Positions 1-7,971 of a DNA stretch of 64,000 nucleotides are shown one piece after another. The position numbers and the translations under genes were made by a program. Source of the DNA: CAVRUD01 sp963724285 (GTDB taxonomy: Bacteria > Chloroflexota > Chloroflexia > Thermomicrobiales > UBA6265); NCBI GenBank assembly GCA_963724285.1, contig CAVRUD010000009.1, positions 124,001 through 188,000 of the forward strand. The letters run 5' to 3'. Within the stretch, counting starts at the first letter, position 1, and every line of letters begins with the position of its first letter. Below the pieces are notes generated by a model. It was not told the origin of the DNA, did not search any database, and saw nothing but the letters and a program-made list of their open reading frames with translations.

Positions 1-262
1 CCGGAAGATCTCGATTAACGGGATCATCATCGAGGGCAACCAGATCGCCGCGCATGGCATCTTCGAAGGTACGCACGAAGGGCCGCTACAGGAACTCTCT
101 CCGACCGGCGCCGATCTCGTCGTGCCCTGGATTGCCTTCGTCACCGTCGCCAATGGCAAGGTCACAGATTACTGGTACCAGGTCGACGCCCTCGGGGCCT
201 TGAAGCAGTTTGGGCTATTCGAGGTCGATGACGTCACCGACGAGTCCGGGAACGGCTACTAG
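1..262 (+). CDS. SnoaL-like ester cyclase, 3' part only
   Basis: The gene enters from outside the window; codons run from base 2 to a TAG at 260-262, giving the last 86 residues. The visible part holds the block HGIFEGTHEGPLQEL, then PTGADLVVPWIAFV and the ending NGKVTDYWYQVDALGALKQFG, which is the typical C-terminal half of SnoaL-like polyketide/ester cyclases (NTF2-like fold). In this family the substrate is rarely predictable, so no reaction is assigned. It is followed by a strong hairpin terminator, so it probably ends a transcription unit. The N-terminus, including the first helices of the fold, is not visible. Confidence 0.7.
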   Translation, partial: RKISINGIIIEGNQIAAHGIFEGTHEGPLQELSPTGADLVVPWIAFVTVANGKVTDYWYQVDALGALKQFGLFEVDDVTDESGNGY

Positions 263-284
263 CCACTGAACGTGCTCGAGTAAG

Positions 285-317
285 CTGACGCCGCCGACCG
301 CCAGTCGGCGGCGTCAG
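285..317 (+). terminator. Hairpin terminator after the ester cyclase
   Basis: A perfect 14-bp stem (CTGACGCCGCCGAC paired with GTCGGCGGCGTCAG, 5-base loop) begins 22 bases after the stop codon and is followed by TGTTT. This is a stable GC-rich, rho-independent-like terminator, with a short T tract. Confidence 0.7.
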
Positions 318-362
318 TGTTTGCAGACGAGGTCAGGGACAGCCGAGTCAGGAGGTTTTTGG

Positions 363-848
363 ATGGTGAAGACGTCGTTTGCCCCCTACGAAGCCGACTT
401 CCTTAGGCTCACCTCCGACATCGTGTGGTGCACCGCGACGACGGTTGACCCGCAAGGTCGGCCCCGCTCCCGCATTCTGCATCCGATCTTCGAGGTGCGA
501 GACGGATACCCGGTCGGCTGGGTGGCGACCAACCGAACCCCGATCAAGGTCGCTCATCTCGCGGCCAACCCCTCTCTCGCCTGCTCGTATTGGAGCCCAG
601 CCCAAAACACGGTCATGGTCGACTGCCTGGCAAGCTGGGTCGAGGATCTCGACACGAAGCGCCAAGTTTTCAACCTGTTCAATTCCACTCCACCGCCCCT
701 TGGTTACGACCTCTCCGCGCTCGGGTCGGAAGAGAATGAGCTGTTCACTCCTCTCCGGCTCGATCCGTGGCGGATCCAGATCATGGTGTTCCAGGGCTGG
801 GATGAGAAGAGCCTGAAGCCGAGAACGTGGCGCCGGGAGGACTCTTGA
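363..848 (+). CDS. Pyridoxamine 5'-phosphate oxidase-like FMN-binding split-barrel protein
   Basis: A 161-residue protein with the split-barrel pattern: an early strand WCTATTVDPQGRPRSRILHP, then NRTPIKVAHLAANPSLACSYW and a C-terminal RLDPWRIQIMVFQGW. This pattern is typical of general-stress or F420/FMN-dependent PNPOx-like proteins. The start at ATG 363 is chosen because AGGAGG at 350-355 sits 7 bases before it; an upstream TTG at 321 has no ribosome site. The substrate and true cofactor (FMN, F420 or heme) cannot be told from the sequence. It stands alone, between a terminator and a long leader region. Confidence 0.75.
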   Translation: MVKTSFAPYEADFLRLTSDIVWCTATTVDPQGRPRSRILHPIFEVRDGYPVGWVATNRTPIKVAHLAANPSLACSYWSPAQNTVMVDCLASWVEDLDTKRQVFNLFNSTPPPLGYDLSALGSEENELFTPLRLDPWRIQIMVFQGWDEKSLKPRTWRREDS

Positions 849-1404
849 GCGACGAGATTGCTCACCAGCACGAGCCGTTTCCAATGCGATCCAGAGATCG
901 GGACGGAGACACTCTTGACAATTCGAAGGTGTACGTGTATTGTGTACGTACAGTCCCGAGGAGCCGAACGGAGACGGGGCTCACCACCAGACGCGGAGAC
1001 CGGGCGGACGACCAATTGCGGGGTTGTCGTTCGCAACCGGGCCGCTGAGGGATCGACCAGGGAACCACGTCCGTTGCGGGGCGTTGACGTGGGAAAGCGG
1101 CCGGTCGCGGGGAGCTTCGCACGATGTCCGGCTCGTCGGGGCTGTTACTTTTTCAGCGGCCGATCCCTCATCTGGAAATCCCCTCCGAAACTCACCCCCT
1201 CCGACACGCGTTAGAGCAGGCGTAACCGGGCGATCAACGCCCGAATACGTCTGTTTCGCGACGCTTTCCTGCTGTGCGATAGTAACGCCGCTTCCAACGA
1301 GGCATGTGCACATGGCACGTTCAGGGAGCCGACGGCCACCGGGCTGTCGCGGGAGACGCGCCCGCTTCGGAGCGTTCGGCGCCAGCTAGAGGGTTGGAGG
1401 GGGA
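849..1404 (+). other. Intergenic region with a promoter; no gene seen
   Basis: This 556-base stretch has no convincing coding region in any frame: the open frames are short, arginine-rich and lack ribosome sites. It holds the promoter at 915-943 and the GTGTACGT repeats, so the dehydrogenase downstream would have a leader of about 450 bases. I could not identify a riboswitch or T-box in it. Confidence 0.5.
915..950 (+). promoter_or_regulatory. Sigma-70 type promoter overlapped by GTGTACGT direct repeats
   Basis: TTGACA at 915-920 and TATTGT at 938-943 are separated by exactly 17 bases, a near-consensus housekeeping promoter. Two copies of GTGTACGT (929-936 and 942-949) flank the -10 element and would block it if bound by a repressor. 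The second copy extends into GTACGTAC, which is self-complementary. It most likely drives the 2-hydroxyacid dehydrogenase gene at 1405. A related perfect palindrome occurs at 39654-39667. Confidence 0.55.
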
Positions 1405-2439
1405 ATGTCGGCGACCACGTCACAATTCACGGTCATCATGACGTCGAACCGCTACAACAAGGACATGGCTCCAGAGCAGCGGATTCTCGATCAGTTTCCC
1501 GATTTGGATATCGATCTGCGCGGCATTCCGGTCTCCGATGAGGACGATCTGATCGCGCGTTGCGTCGATGCCGACGCGCTGCTCTGCAGCACCCTCGAAA
1601 CGATCAACCGGCGCGTGCTTTCCAGCCTTCCGAAGCTCAAGGTGGTCTCACGGTACGGCGTTGGTCTCGATAACGTCGATCTCGACGCCGCCACCGATCT
1701 GGGCATTATCGTCACCCACTTTCCCCAGTACTGCACATCGGAGGTGGCCGACCACGCCGTCTCCCTCATCCTCGGGCTCAACCGGCGGATCGTCGAGTTC
1801 GACCGTGACCTGCGCCAGGGCGCCTGGGTGGCGAAGCGGTTCGAAACCCGCCAGATGCTGAGCCACGTCATCCCACCGCTACGCGAGCAAACCCTGGGGA
1901 TCATCGGGTTCGGCCGGATCGGCCGCGAATCCGCCAAACGGATGGCCCCGTTCGGCGTAAAGATCATCGTCAACGATCCGTACATCGACCCAAGCGAGAT
2001 CACCAGCCGCGGCGCCGAACCGGTCGCGCTCGACGAACTGCTGTCTCGCTCGGACATCATCACGATCCACTCGCCGCTGACGCCCGATACCCGCGGCTTG
2101 CTCGGCAAGGAGCAGTTCGCGGCGATGAAGCCGGGCGCGATCCTGGTCAACACCGCCAGAGGGCCGATCCTTGATCTGGAAGCCCTCGCGGACGCACTGA
2201 CGAGTGGCCATCTCGGCGGTGCCGGGTTGGACGTCTTCTACCCAGAGCCGCTTCCGATCGAATCCCCGTTCTACTCGATGCCCAACGTGATCCTAACGCC
2301 TCACGCAGCATACTATTCGGAGCGTTCGGTCGAAATTGTCCGCAACGAAACGCTGAATCAGGCTCTACTCGCCCTGGCTGGCCGGCGCCCGACAACCGTC
2401 GCCAACCCGGGGGTCCTGGAGAAGGTCGCGCTCGTCTAG
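1405..2439 (+). CDS. D-isomer-specific 2-hydroxyacid dehydrogenase (C-terminal-binding-protein/phosphoglycerate dehydrogenase type)
   Basis: A 344-residue cytoplasmic NAD(P)-dependent oxidoreductase. The Rossmann motif GFGRIG lies at residues 168-173. The catalytic set is present: Arg252 in NTARG, Glu281 in FYPEPLP and His300 in LTPHAAYYSE. Length and architecture match the CtBP-like branch of the SerA/LdhA family and lack the C-terminal ACT domain of true SerA. The substrate (phosphoglycerate, glyoxylate, hydroxypyruvate or another 2-hydroxyacid) cannot be decided. The start at ATG 1405 follows GGAGGGGG. It lies behind the 915-943 promoter and is not clearly part of an operon. Confidence 0.85.
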   Translation: MSATTSQFTVIMTSNRYNKDMAPEQRILDQFPDLDIDLRGIPVSDEDDLIARCVDADALLCSTLETINRRVLSSLPKLKVVSRYGVGLDNVDLDAATDLGIIVTHFPQYCTSEVADHAVSLILGLNRRIVEFDRDLRQGAWVAKRFETRQMLSHVIPPLREQTLGIIGFGRIGRESAKRMAPFGVKIIVNDPYIDPSEITSRGAEPVALDELLSRSDIITIHSPLTPDTRGLLGKEQFAAMKPGAILVNTARGPILDLEALADALTSGHLGGAGLDVFYPEPLPIESPFYSMPNVILTPHAAYYSERSVEIVRNETLNQALLALAGRRPTTVANPGVLEKVALV

Positions 2440-2671
2440 ACCCATCGCCGATCCCGTTCGGAGTTACCGTCGCGCGAGGTCGTTTCCCCAATGTTCCGCC
2501 GCCGGACATCCCAGCCGAATCCGGTTTCGACGGAATCGCCCACCAGCGAGTCCGTCACCGCGGCCTGGGATCCAGCGGCAGCCGAAGATGCGGTAGCGGC
2601 CACCACCACCATCCCACCGGTCGCGCCAGCCGATTTCAACGGCGTCGAAGGGATTCCGATCCCCGATCAGC

Positions 2672-3331
2672 TTGAGTCAGGAGGATCTGGCCGAGCCCGC
2701 GGCAAAGACTACCCAGGCCGCCGACGTATTGATCGACGAGCGCCTGGTCAAGAACGCGCAACGTGGCGAACTGGCATCATTCAACACGCTTGTGACCCGT
2801 CACGAGCGGGCCGTCTTCAACGTGTGCTTGCGCCTGTTGCGCGACGCGGCCTCGGCCGAAGACGCTACCCAGGACACCTTCGTCAAGGCCTGGACGTCGC
2901 TCGACCAGTATCGCGGCGGCATGTTCCGGCCCTGGCTCCTGCGGATCGCCTCCAACCGCTGCTACGACCTGCTACGGGCCCGCGGACGGCGGCCAGCCGA
3001 CTCCCTCGATGCTCAGCCCTACGAGATCGAGCCGGAGTGGACGAGCCAGGCGCAACAGGCGGAGCATCCCGAGAACTTCGCCACCAGACGTGAACTCTCG
3101 TTTCATCTCGAACGAGCCCTGGCGACGTTGCCGGAGGATCAGCGCCTGGCAGTGATCTTGGCCGACGTCCAGGGTTACGGCTACGAGGAGGTCGCCGCGG
3201 TGACGGGAGTTGCCCTGGGAACCGTGAAGTCGCGGATCAGCCGGGCGCGGGCGCGACTCCGCCAGATGCTGCGCGACGACCCAAACACGGGGGAACTATT
3301 CGAACGTTATGGTCGTCTTACTAGAGATTAG
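2672..3331 (+). CDS. ECF-type RNA polymerase sigma factor
   Basis: A sigma-70 family regulator of about 219 residues. Region 2 is seen in LRLLRDAASAEDATQDTF and WLLRIASNRCYDLLR, and region 4 in LPEDQRLAVILADVQG followed by TGVALGTVKSRISRARARL, the -35-binding helix-turn-helix. The N-terminus is uncertain: the TTG at 2672 has no ribosome site, while another frame from ATG 2491 gives a sensible 60-residue acidic leader that runs into this frame near 2670. A one-base indel there would join them. The anti-sigma gene follows 70 bases downstream, a usual sigma/anti-sigma pair. Confidence 0.85.
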   Translation: MSQEDLAEPAAKTTQAADVLIDERLVKNAQRGELASFNTLVTRHERAVFNVCLRLLRDAASAEDATQDTFVKAWTSLDQYRGGMFRPWLLRIASNRCYDLLRARGRRPADSLDAQPYEIEPEWTSQAQQAEHPENFATRRELSFHLERALATLPEDQRLAVILADVQGYGYEEVAAVTGVALGTVKSRISRARARLRQMLRDDPNTGELFERYGRLTRD

Positions 3332-3400
3332 CCCCCGCCGCCACCTTCGGAGCAGAACCGTCAACGCTGTCGTACCCGAGTATGGAACCGGATTCAACTG

Positions 3401-4650
3401 ATGCCCGATCGTCCCGACAACCCAATCTACGGAGCTACGCCTGGCGCATCGACCGGGCCGAAGCCGCGCGTCGACAACGTCCCCATCCACCAGCACCTCG
3501 ATACGGACGCGCTCAGCGCATTCATCGACAACCGGCTCGAAGGTGATCTCACCTTGGCGGCAGAGGGGCATATCGCGACGTGCCCCGATTGCCGCCGCGA
3601 ACTCGCCGAACTCCGGGCAACGGTGTCGCTGCTCAACGGGCTACCCCAGTACCGTCCACGTCGATCGTTTGCACTTGGACCTGACTACGCCCATCCCGTC
3701 CGCACCAGCCGGTTTGCCCGATTGCTTCCAATCCTACCCAGGTTGCAAGCGGCGACCGTCGCCTGCCTGCTCTTGCTGCTACTCGTGGGCGCCGGGGATA
3801 TGCTGACCCAGGTCGGAGACGACTCGAACAACTCGGCAAATGTCTCCTCCGAGCAGGAGCAGGGCGGCGACGACACCGCGTTCCAGCCCGATGCGGCCGC
3901 GGGCGGGCCAACCAGCCGCTTGGGGGAGTACCTGCCGGAGACGGAACGGGCGGTGAGGGCGGCAGTGTCGGATTCAGCGGAGGTCCAGCGTCTGAATCGG
4001 ATTCCGACACCGGTATTCCGACTGAGTCGGATGAAGCGGCGCTCGACGAAGCTCCACCAGGCGACGCACCTGGATCCGACTCATCCTCGGAATCCCCAGC
4101 GGAAGACGGAGATGCCGACGTCGCCAGCGACTCGGAGTCAATGTCGGCCGCTGCCGCCCCAGAGAACGCCGACGCGGCCGCAGCCGAAGAAGAGAGCCTG
4201 GGCGAGGCCCCAGTAAATGCTGATGACGCCGACGCGGCCGATGGCGCGGCAGGCCGGCGGCGACAGCACTGCCAGAGAACCCGCGGCGGCGGGCGCTGCC
4301 GCCGATGCACCCGCACCGGATGCCGCGGCCGCCGAGATCAACCGACGATGGGCGCAGCTCCGCCGCGGAGACTGAACCAACCGCCGCCACTGGGAACTCC
4401 GAACCGGTTCCCACGATCGGAATCTCGACCGAGGGGCCTTCGAGCGCCACTCGAGGGAGACGTTGCCCAGGCAGACGCATCTGGCTCGGCCGCGCCCGCA
4501 GGTCAGTCAGGATCGACGTCCGAATCGAGTATCTCCAGCTGGCGGTTGATCGAGATTGTGCTGGGCATCGCCCTGGTCGTTCTCGGCTCTCTGGTCGTCA
4601 TTCTCCATCGCTTAAACGCTCGCGCTCGCCGGATCGGTATCATCCGGTAG
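3401..4650 (+). CDS. Membrane anti-sigma factor with zinc finger; reading frame interrupted
   Basis: The first frame (ATG 3401) encodes an anti-sigma zinc finger, HIATCPDCRREL (HxxxCxxC), around residues 58-68, and a first membrane helix ATVACLLLLLLVGAG. Beyond about 3910 the coding signal moves between frames: an acidic Ser/Asp/Glu/Ala-rich linker at 3920-4250, GDSTAREPAAAG at 4260-4340, a third frame at 4345-4440, and finally a second membrane helix, IEIVLGIALVVLGSLVVIL, ending at 4650. All changes lie in GC-rich low-complexity DNA. The intact protein would be a cytoplasmic zinc finger, a helix, a long acidic extracytoplasmic linker and a second helix. It is expected to bind the upstream sigma factor. 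Confidence 0.7.
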
Positions 4651-4780
4651 CCCCCAGCCGGGCTGGGAACTCCATCACCGAGTTCATCGTCAATCAAACA
4701 ATTGGCACTACCACCTCTGGCGGGCGACTGGCCCGCCTGAGTTCTTTGCGCCAGTGCACGATCAAGAAGGAGTCGTTCCC

Positions 4781-5554
4781 ATGTCATCCCGGTTACACCA
4801 GCACGCCAAAGCAGCCGCCGTCGTCGGAATCTCCCTGGTCCTCGCGCTGGTCTTCGCTTCGACTCGCTCCGCGGCCGCGCAAGATTCGACGACGGTCACG
4901 ACCACCGCACCGGTGCCGACGACCCTGACGGTGACCGGTCAGGGGACGGTAGTCGTCGAACCCGACACCGCCTCCGTCTCCTTTGGCGTCACGGTCGAGG
5001 ATGAGACGCTGTCTACGGCTCAGGCCGAGGCCACCGAGACCATGACCGCCATTCTGACGGCGGTCACCGACGCCGGGGTGGACGAACGTGACGTGCAGAC
5101 CGTCGATTTCAGCGTCAGCATCCTGTACGACTACGACGACGACGGGAACGTCTCGAGCATCCTGGGCTATCAGGTCTCGAACACAGTCAACGTGACCGTT
5201 CGCCAGTTGGATGCCCTGGGTGGCATCCTCGACGCCGTCGTTGCCCAGGGCGCGAACAACGTCTACGGGGTGAGCTTCTTCGTGAACGACACGACGGCCG
5301 CTGCCAGCCAGGCACGGATCGCCGCCGTTGAAGACGCCATGGCCAAGGCGAACGACATCGCCACCGCCGCGGGACTCCGCGTCAGCCGGGTCGTCTCGAT
5401 CAACGAAGAGGCCACCGCGCCTCCGACCCCGGTCGACTTCTACCCGGCCGCTGAAGCCGACGATAGCGCAGGAGCCGCGGTCCCGGTTCAGGCCGGAACG
5501 ACCGACATCTTGGCCACCGTCTACATGGTCTTCGAGCTGGAGCCTGCATCCTAG
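4781..5554 (+). CDS. Secreted SIMPL-domain protein (DUF541/YggE-like)
   Basis: A 257-residue exported protein. Residues 1-35 are a signal peptide ending near ASTRSAAAQD. The rest is a SIMPL/DUF541 domain: LTVTGQGTVVVEPDTASVSF near the start, then DERDVQTVDFSVSILYDYDD, GYQVSNTVNVTVRQLD and the central VNDTTAAASQARIAAVEDA. Family members (YggE, BP26) are periplasmic or extracellular beta-rich proteins linked to oxidative stress, but no reaction is known. ATG 4781 has AAGGAG 8 bases upstream. The gene is separated from the sigma/anti-sigma pair by about 130 bases and ends at a shared terminator. Confidence 0.85.
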   Translation: MSSRLHQHAKAAAVVGISLVLALVFASTRSAAAQDSTTVTTTAPVPTTLTVTGQGTVVVEPDTASVSFGVTVEDETLSTAQAEATETMTAILTAVTDAGVDERDVQTVDFSVSILYDYDDDGNVSSILGYQVSNTVNVTVRQLDALGGILDAVVAQGANNVYGVSFFVNDTTAAASQARIAAVEDAMAKANDIATAAGLRVSRVVSINEEATAPPTPVDFYPAAEADDSAGAAVPVQAGTTDILATVYMVFELEPAS

Positions 5555-5567
5555 GATCACGGTCCTA

Positions 5568-5609
5568 GCGAACGCCCTCGGTCTGCTTGTCGCGGCCGGG
5601 GGCGTTCGC
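5568..5609. terminator. Bidirectional hairpin between convergent genes
   Basis: A 10-bp perfect stem (GCGAACGCCC with GGGCGTTCGC, 22-base loop) sits between the stops of the SIMPL gene (forward) and the protease gene (reverse). Its position suits a terminator shared by both, although it has no strong T tract. Confidence 0.45.
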
Positions 5610-5628
5610 ATACATCCAGGATTGCCGG

Positions 5629-6774
5629 CTAGGCGTCCGGCGGACGCTCCCCGAGCGTCACTTCGGTCTCGATCTCGTTGCCGTTTCGCCAAACCGTCAA
5701 GATGACTTTGTCGCCCGGAACATAGTCCATCAAGACATTGATCAGCGGGCTTGCCGTGTCGATCGGGTGGTCATCGATCGCCAGGACAACATCGTTGGGG
5801 CGCAGTCCCGCGGCAGCGGCGGGTCCATCATCCGGGACAGCGCCGATGATGACACCTTGGCTGACCGGAAGGTCATAGACAGCCACGAGGCTCGGAGTCA
5901 CCGGCTCGAACTCGACGCCGAGATAGGGGTAGGTCACCGAGCCGTCGCGAATGAGCCGGGCCGCGATCTCGCGGACCGTGTTCGATGGGATGGCGAAGAA
6001 GATCCCTTGGGCCGATGCGCCGTCTGGCGTCGCCGAGATGCCAAGCGTGTTGACGCCGACGACCTCTCCCGCGAGATTGACCAGCGGACCACCGGAGTTA
6101 CCAGGGTTCACTGCCGCATCGTGCTGCACCAGATCGGTGTACAGACCGGCACCGGGGATCGTGCGGCCAAGCCCGCTGATCACTCCCCGCGTGACCGTGT
6201 TGGTGAACGTTCCGAGGGGAGAACCGAGAGCCAGGACTGGTTGCCCAGGCTGAAGCGTCGCCGAATCGCCCAGGGCAACCGTCGCCGGGACATCTCCTTC
6301 GATGCGCAAGACGGCGAGATCGCTGACGCGATCCTCACCCACCAGCTCGGCGGCCCGCTCGTCACCGTCGGCCATGATCACGGTCAGATTGTCGGCACCG
6401 CTGACGACGTGCCAGTTGGAGATGACGTAGCCGTCATCCGAGACGACGAAGCCTGTACCGCGTCCACCAGAACCCGATGCTGACTGCGCCACCACGACCG
6501 TCACAACCGCCGGACCGACCTGACTGACGATATCAGCCGGATCCTGCACTGCTGGAGCGGGATCGGGGGCGGATAGGAACGGAATGTCGTCCGCGGCATC
6601 ACCGCGCTCGGCCAGGTTGTCGAACCGGATCGACCGCTCGGTGGCTCTGGCCGCGAACTCAGTGTCGATATCGCCGGAGATATCTCGGTCAAGACCGCGA
6701 CTCAACCCAGCCGCGAGCGCTCCCCCGAGAAGCATCAGGCCGAGGATCACGACAGCGAACGCGCGAGGATTCAT
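5629..6774 (-). CDS. Membrane-anchored HtrA/DegP-like S1C serine protease with PDZ domain
   Basis: A 381-residue protein. Residues 5-25 form an N-terminal membrane anchor or signal. The trypsin-like domain carries the full triad: His122 in SNWHVV, Asp152 in VSDLAVL and Ser227 in PGNSGGPL. One PDZ domain follows at about 275-375 (YLGVEFEPVTP, then GLRPNDVVLAIDDHPID). Members degrade or refold damaged exported proteins. The gene converges on the SIMPL gene and is divergent from the rhodanese gene, so the 130 bases between them must hold both promoters. Exact subgroup (DegP, DegQ or DegS-like) is not resolved; one PDZ plus an anchor favours DegS-like. Confidence 0.9.
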   Translation of the reverse strand: MNPRAFAVVILGLMLLGGALAAGLSRGLDRDISGDIDTEFAARATERSIRFDNLAERGDAADDIPFLSAPDPAPAVQDPADIVSQVGPAVVTVVVAQSASGSGGRGTGFVVSDDGYVISNWHVVSGADNLTVIMADGDERAAELVGEDRVSDLAVLRIEGDVPATVALGDSATLQPGQPVLALGSPLGTFTNTVTRGVISGLGRTIPGAGLYTDLVQHDAAVNPGNSGGPLVNLAGEVVGVNTLGISATPDGASAQGIFFAIPSNTVREIAARLIRDGSVTYPYLGVEFEPVTPSLVAVYDLPVSQGVIIGAVPDDGPAAAAGLRPNDVVLAIDDHPIDTASPLINVLMDYVPGDKVILTVWRNGNEIETEVTLGERPPDA

Positions 6775-6903
6775 GTGCTGGTCCGTTACGTGGCGAGTCC
6801 GGGCGCCCGCGCGAGATCTCCTATATCGCGTTCATCATGACATTCCATTGATCGGTTGACCAAGCCCACGGTACATATCGGACGACGTTGTAGACTCCCT
6901 AGC

Positions 6904-7908
6904 ATGGAATTCCTGTCGCCACGCACCCGGTTACGCACGCTGTCTCGTCGCCACCTGCTTGTCAGCGTGGGCGCGGTCGCTACCGTCGGATTGACCGGTT
7001 GCCGTGGCGCTTCAATTGAGACCGTCGGGCCGGAGGCGGTCGCCGATTTTCCGGGCCTGGGCGATCCCCCTCTGCTGGTCGACGTTGGCTGGCTTCAGGA
7101 GAGGAGTTCCGGCGTTGACGCCGATCGACTCGTCATCCTCGATCTGTCCGACCTGCCGACCTACCGCGAGGGTCACGTTCCCGGCGCGGTCCACGCCTGG
7201 TGGCAGGACTGGATCGACCTCTATTCGGACATTTACGGCGTTCTGCTCGGGACGCGCCACGACCCGAACGCTCGCCAAGATCTCCTGGGCCGCCTGGGGA
7301 TCGACAATGCCTCGACGGTGATCGCATACGACGCCGACCAGAATCGGTATGCCGCCCGCATGGTCTGGATTCTGAGGTACCTCGGGTTACGCCAGGCGTG
7401 CGTGCTCGACGGTGGACTGGGTGCTTGGCGTGGCGCCGGGGAGTCAACATCCAGCGATGATGCTGATCCGCGGGAGGCCGGGCCGGCAACCCTCACGCCT
7501 GCGAACGACTGGACGATCCCGTGGGATGAGATGGTCGATCGGTATGCTGACCCCACCCTGACGATCGTTGACGTGCGCACCGACGACGAAGCCGACGACG
7601 ACCTTAACGGTCTCCTCCATCGTGGCATGATCCCCAATTCGATCCGCCATCCGTGGACCAACTCACTCCGCGACCAGGCAGGCCGGTTGCTCGCGCCGGA
7701 TGCGCTTGCCGGCCAGTTTCGTGACGCCGGCATCCTGCCGGAGGAGGAAGTGGCAGTGGTCGCCAGATTTGGGGTTGAGGCCGGTCAGACATGGCTGGTG
7801 CTGTCCCTGTTGGGCTACGAGCGTGTCCGCGTATTTGATCGTGGCTGGGCTCATTGGGGGCGTAAGGACATCGAGGTTCCAATTGCGGAATTGGCGCCGC
7901 TCCGTTAG
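6904..7908 (+). CDS. Rhodanese-like lipoprotein lacking the catalytic cysteine
   Basis: A 334-residue exported protein. The N-terminus has an Arg-rich stretch with LSRRHLL and the lipobox LTGC (Cys33), so it should be lipid-anchored, possibly via Tat. Two rhodanese-like modules follow: LVILDLSDLPTYREGHVPGA with YDADQNRYAARMVWILRYLG, then LTIVDVRTDDEADD with LLGYERVRVFDRGWAHWG. In thiosulfate/mercaptopyruvate sulfurtransferases the second module has a Cys in the loop before GVTA; here it reads VVARFGVEAG, with Arg at about residue 288. Sulfur transfer is therefore unlikely, and a binding or structural role is more plausible. ATG 6904 is chosen over an upstream TTG because it gives the signal peptide directly. 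Confidence 0.75.
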   Translation: MEFLSPRTRLRTLSRRHLLVSVGAVATVGLTGCRGASIETVGPEAVADFPGLGDPPLLVDVGWLQERSSGVDADRLVILDLSDLPTYREGHVPGAVHAWWQDWIDLYSDIYGVLLGTRHDPNARQDLLGRLGIDNASTVIAYDADQNRYAARMVWILRYLGLRQACVLDGGLGAWRGAGESTSSDDADPREAGPATLTPANDWTIPWDEMVDRYADPTLTIVDVRTDDEADDDLNGLLHRGMIPNSIRHPWTNSLRDQAGRLLAPDALAGQFRDAGILPEEEVAVVARFGVEAGQTWLVLSLLGYERVRVFDRGWAHWGRKDIEVPIAELAPLR

Positions 7909-7971
7909 CAACACGGAATGACGTCCCAAGGATCCCCAGAGAAAGTGAAACTGATTACAGGAGGCGTCCGC

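Noticed and set aside
6840..6903. A sigma-70 promoter (TTGACC...) for the rhodanese gene
   Set aside because: No acceptable -10 lies 16-18 bases from TTGACC, so it is not listed.
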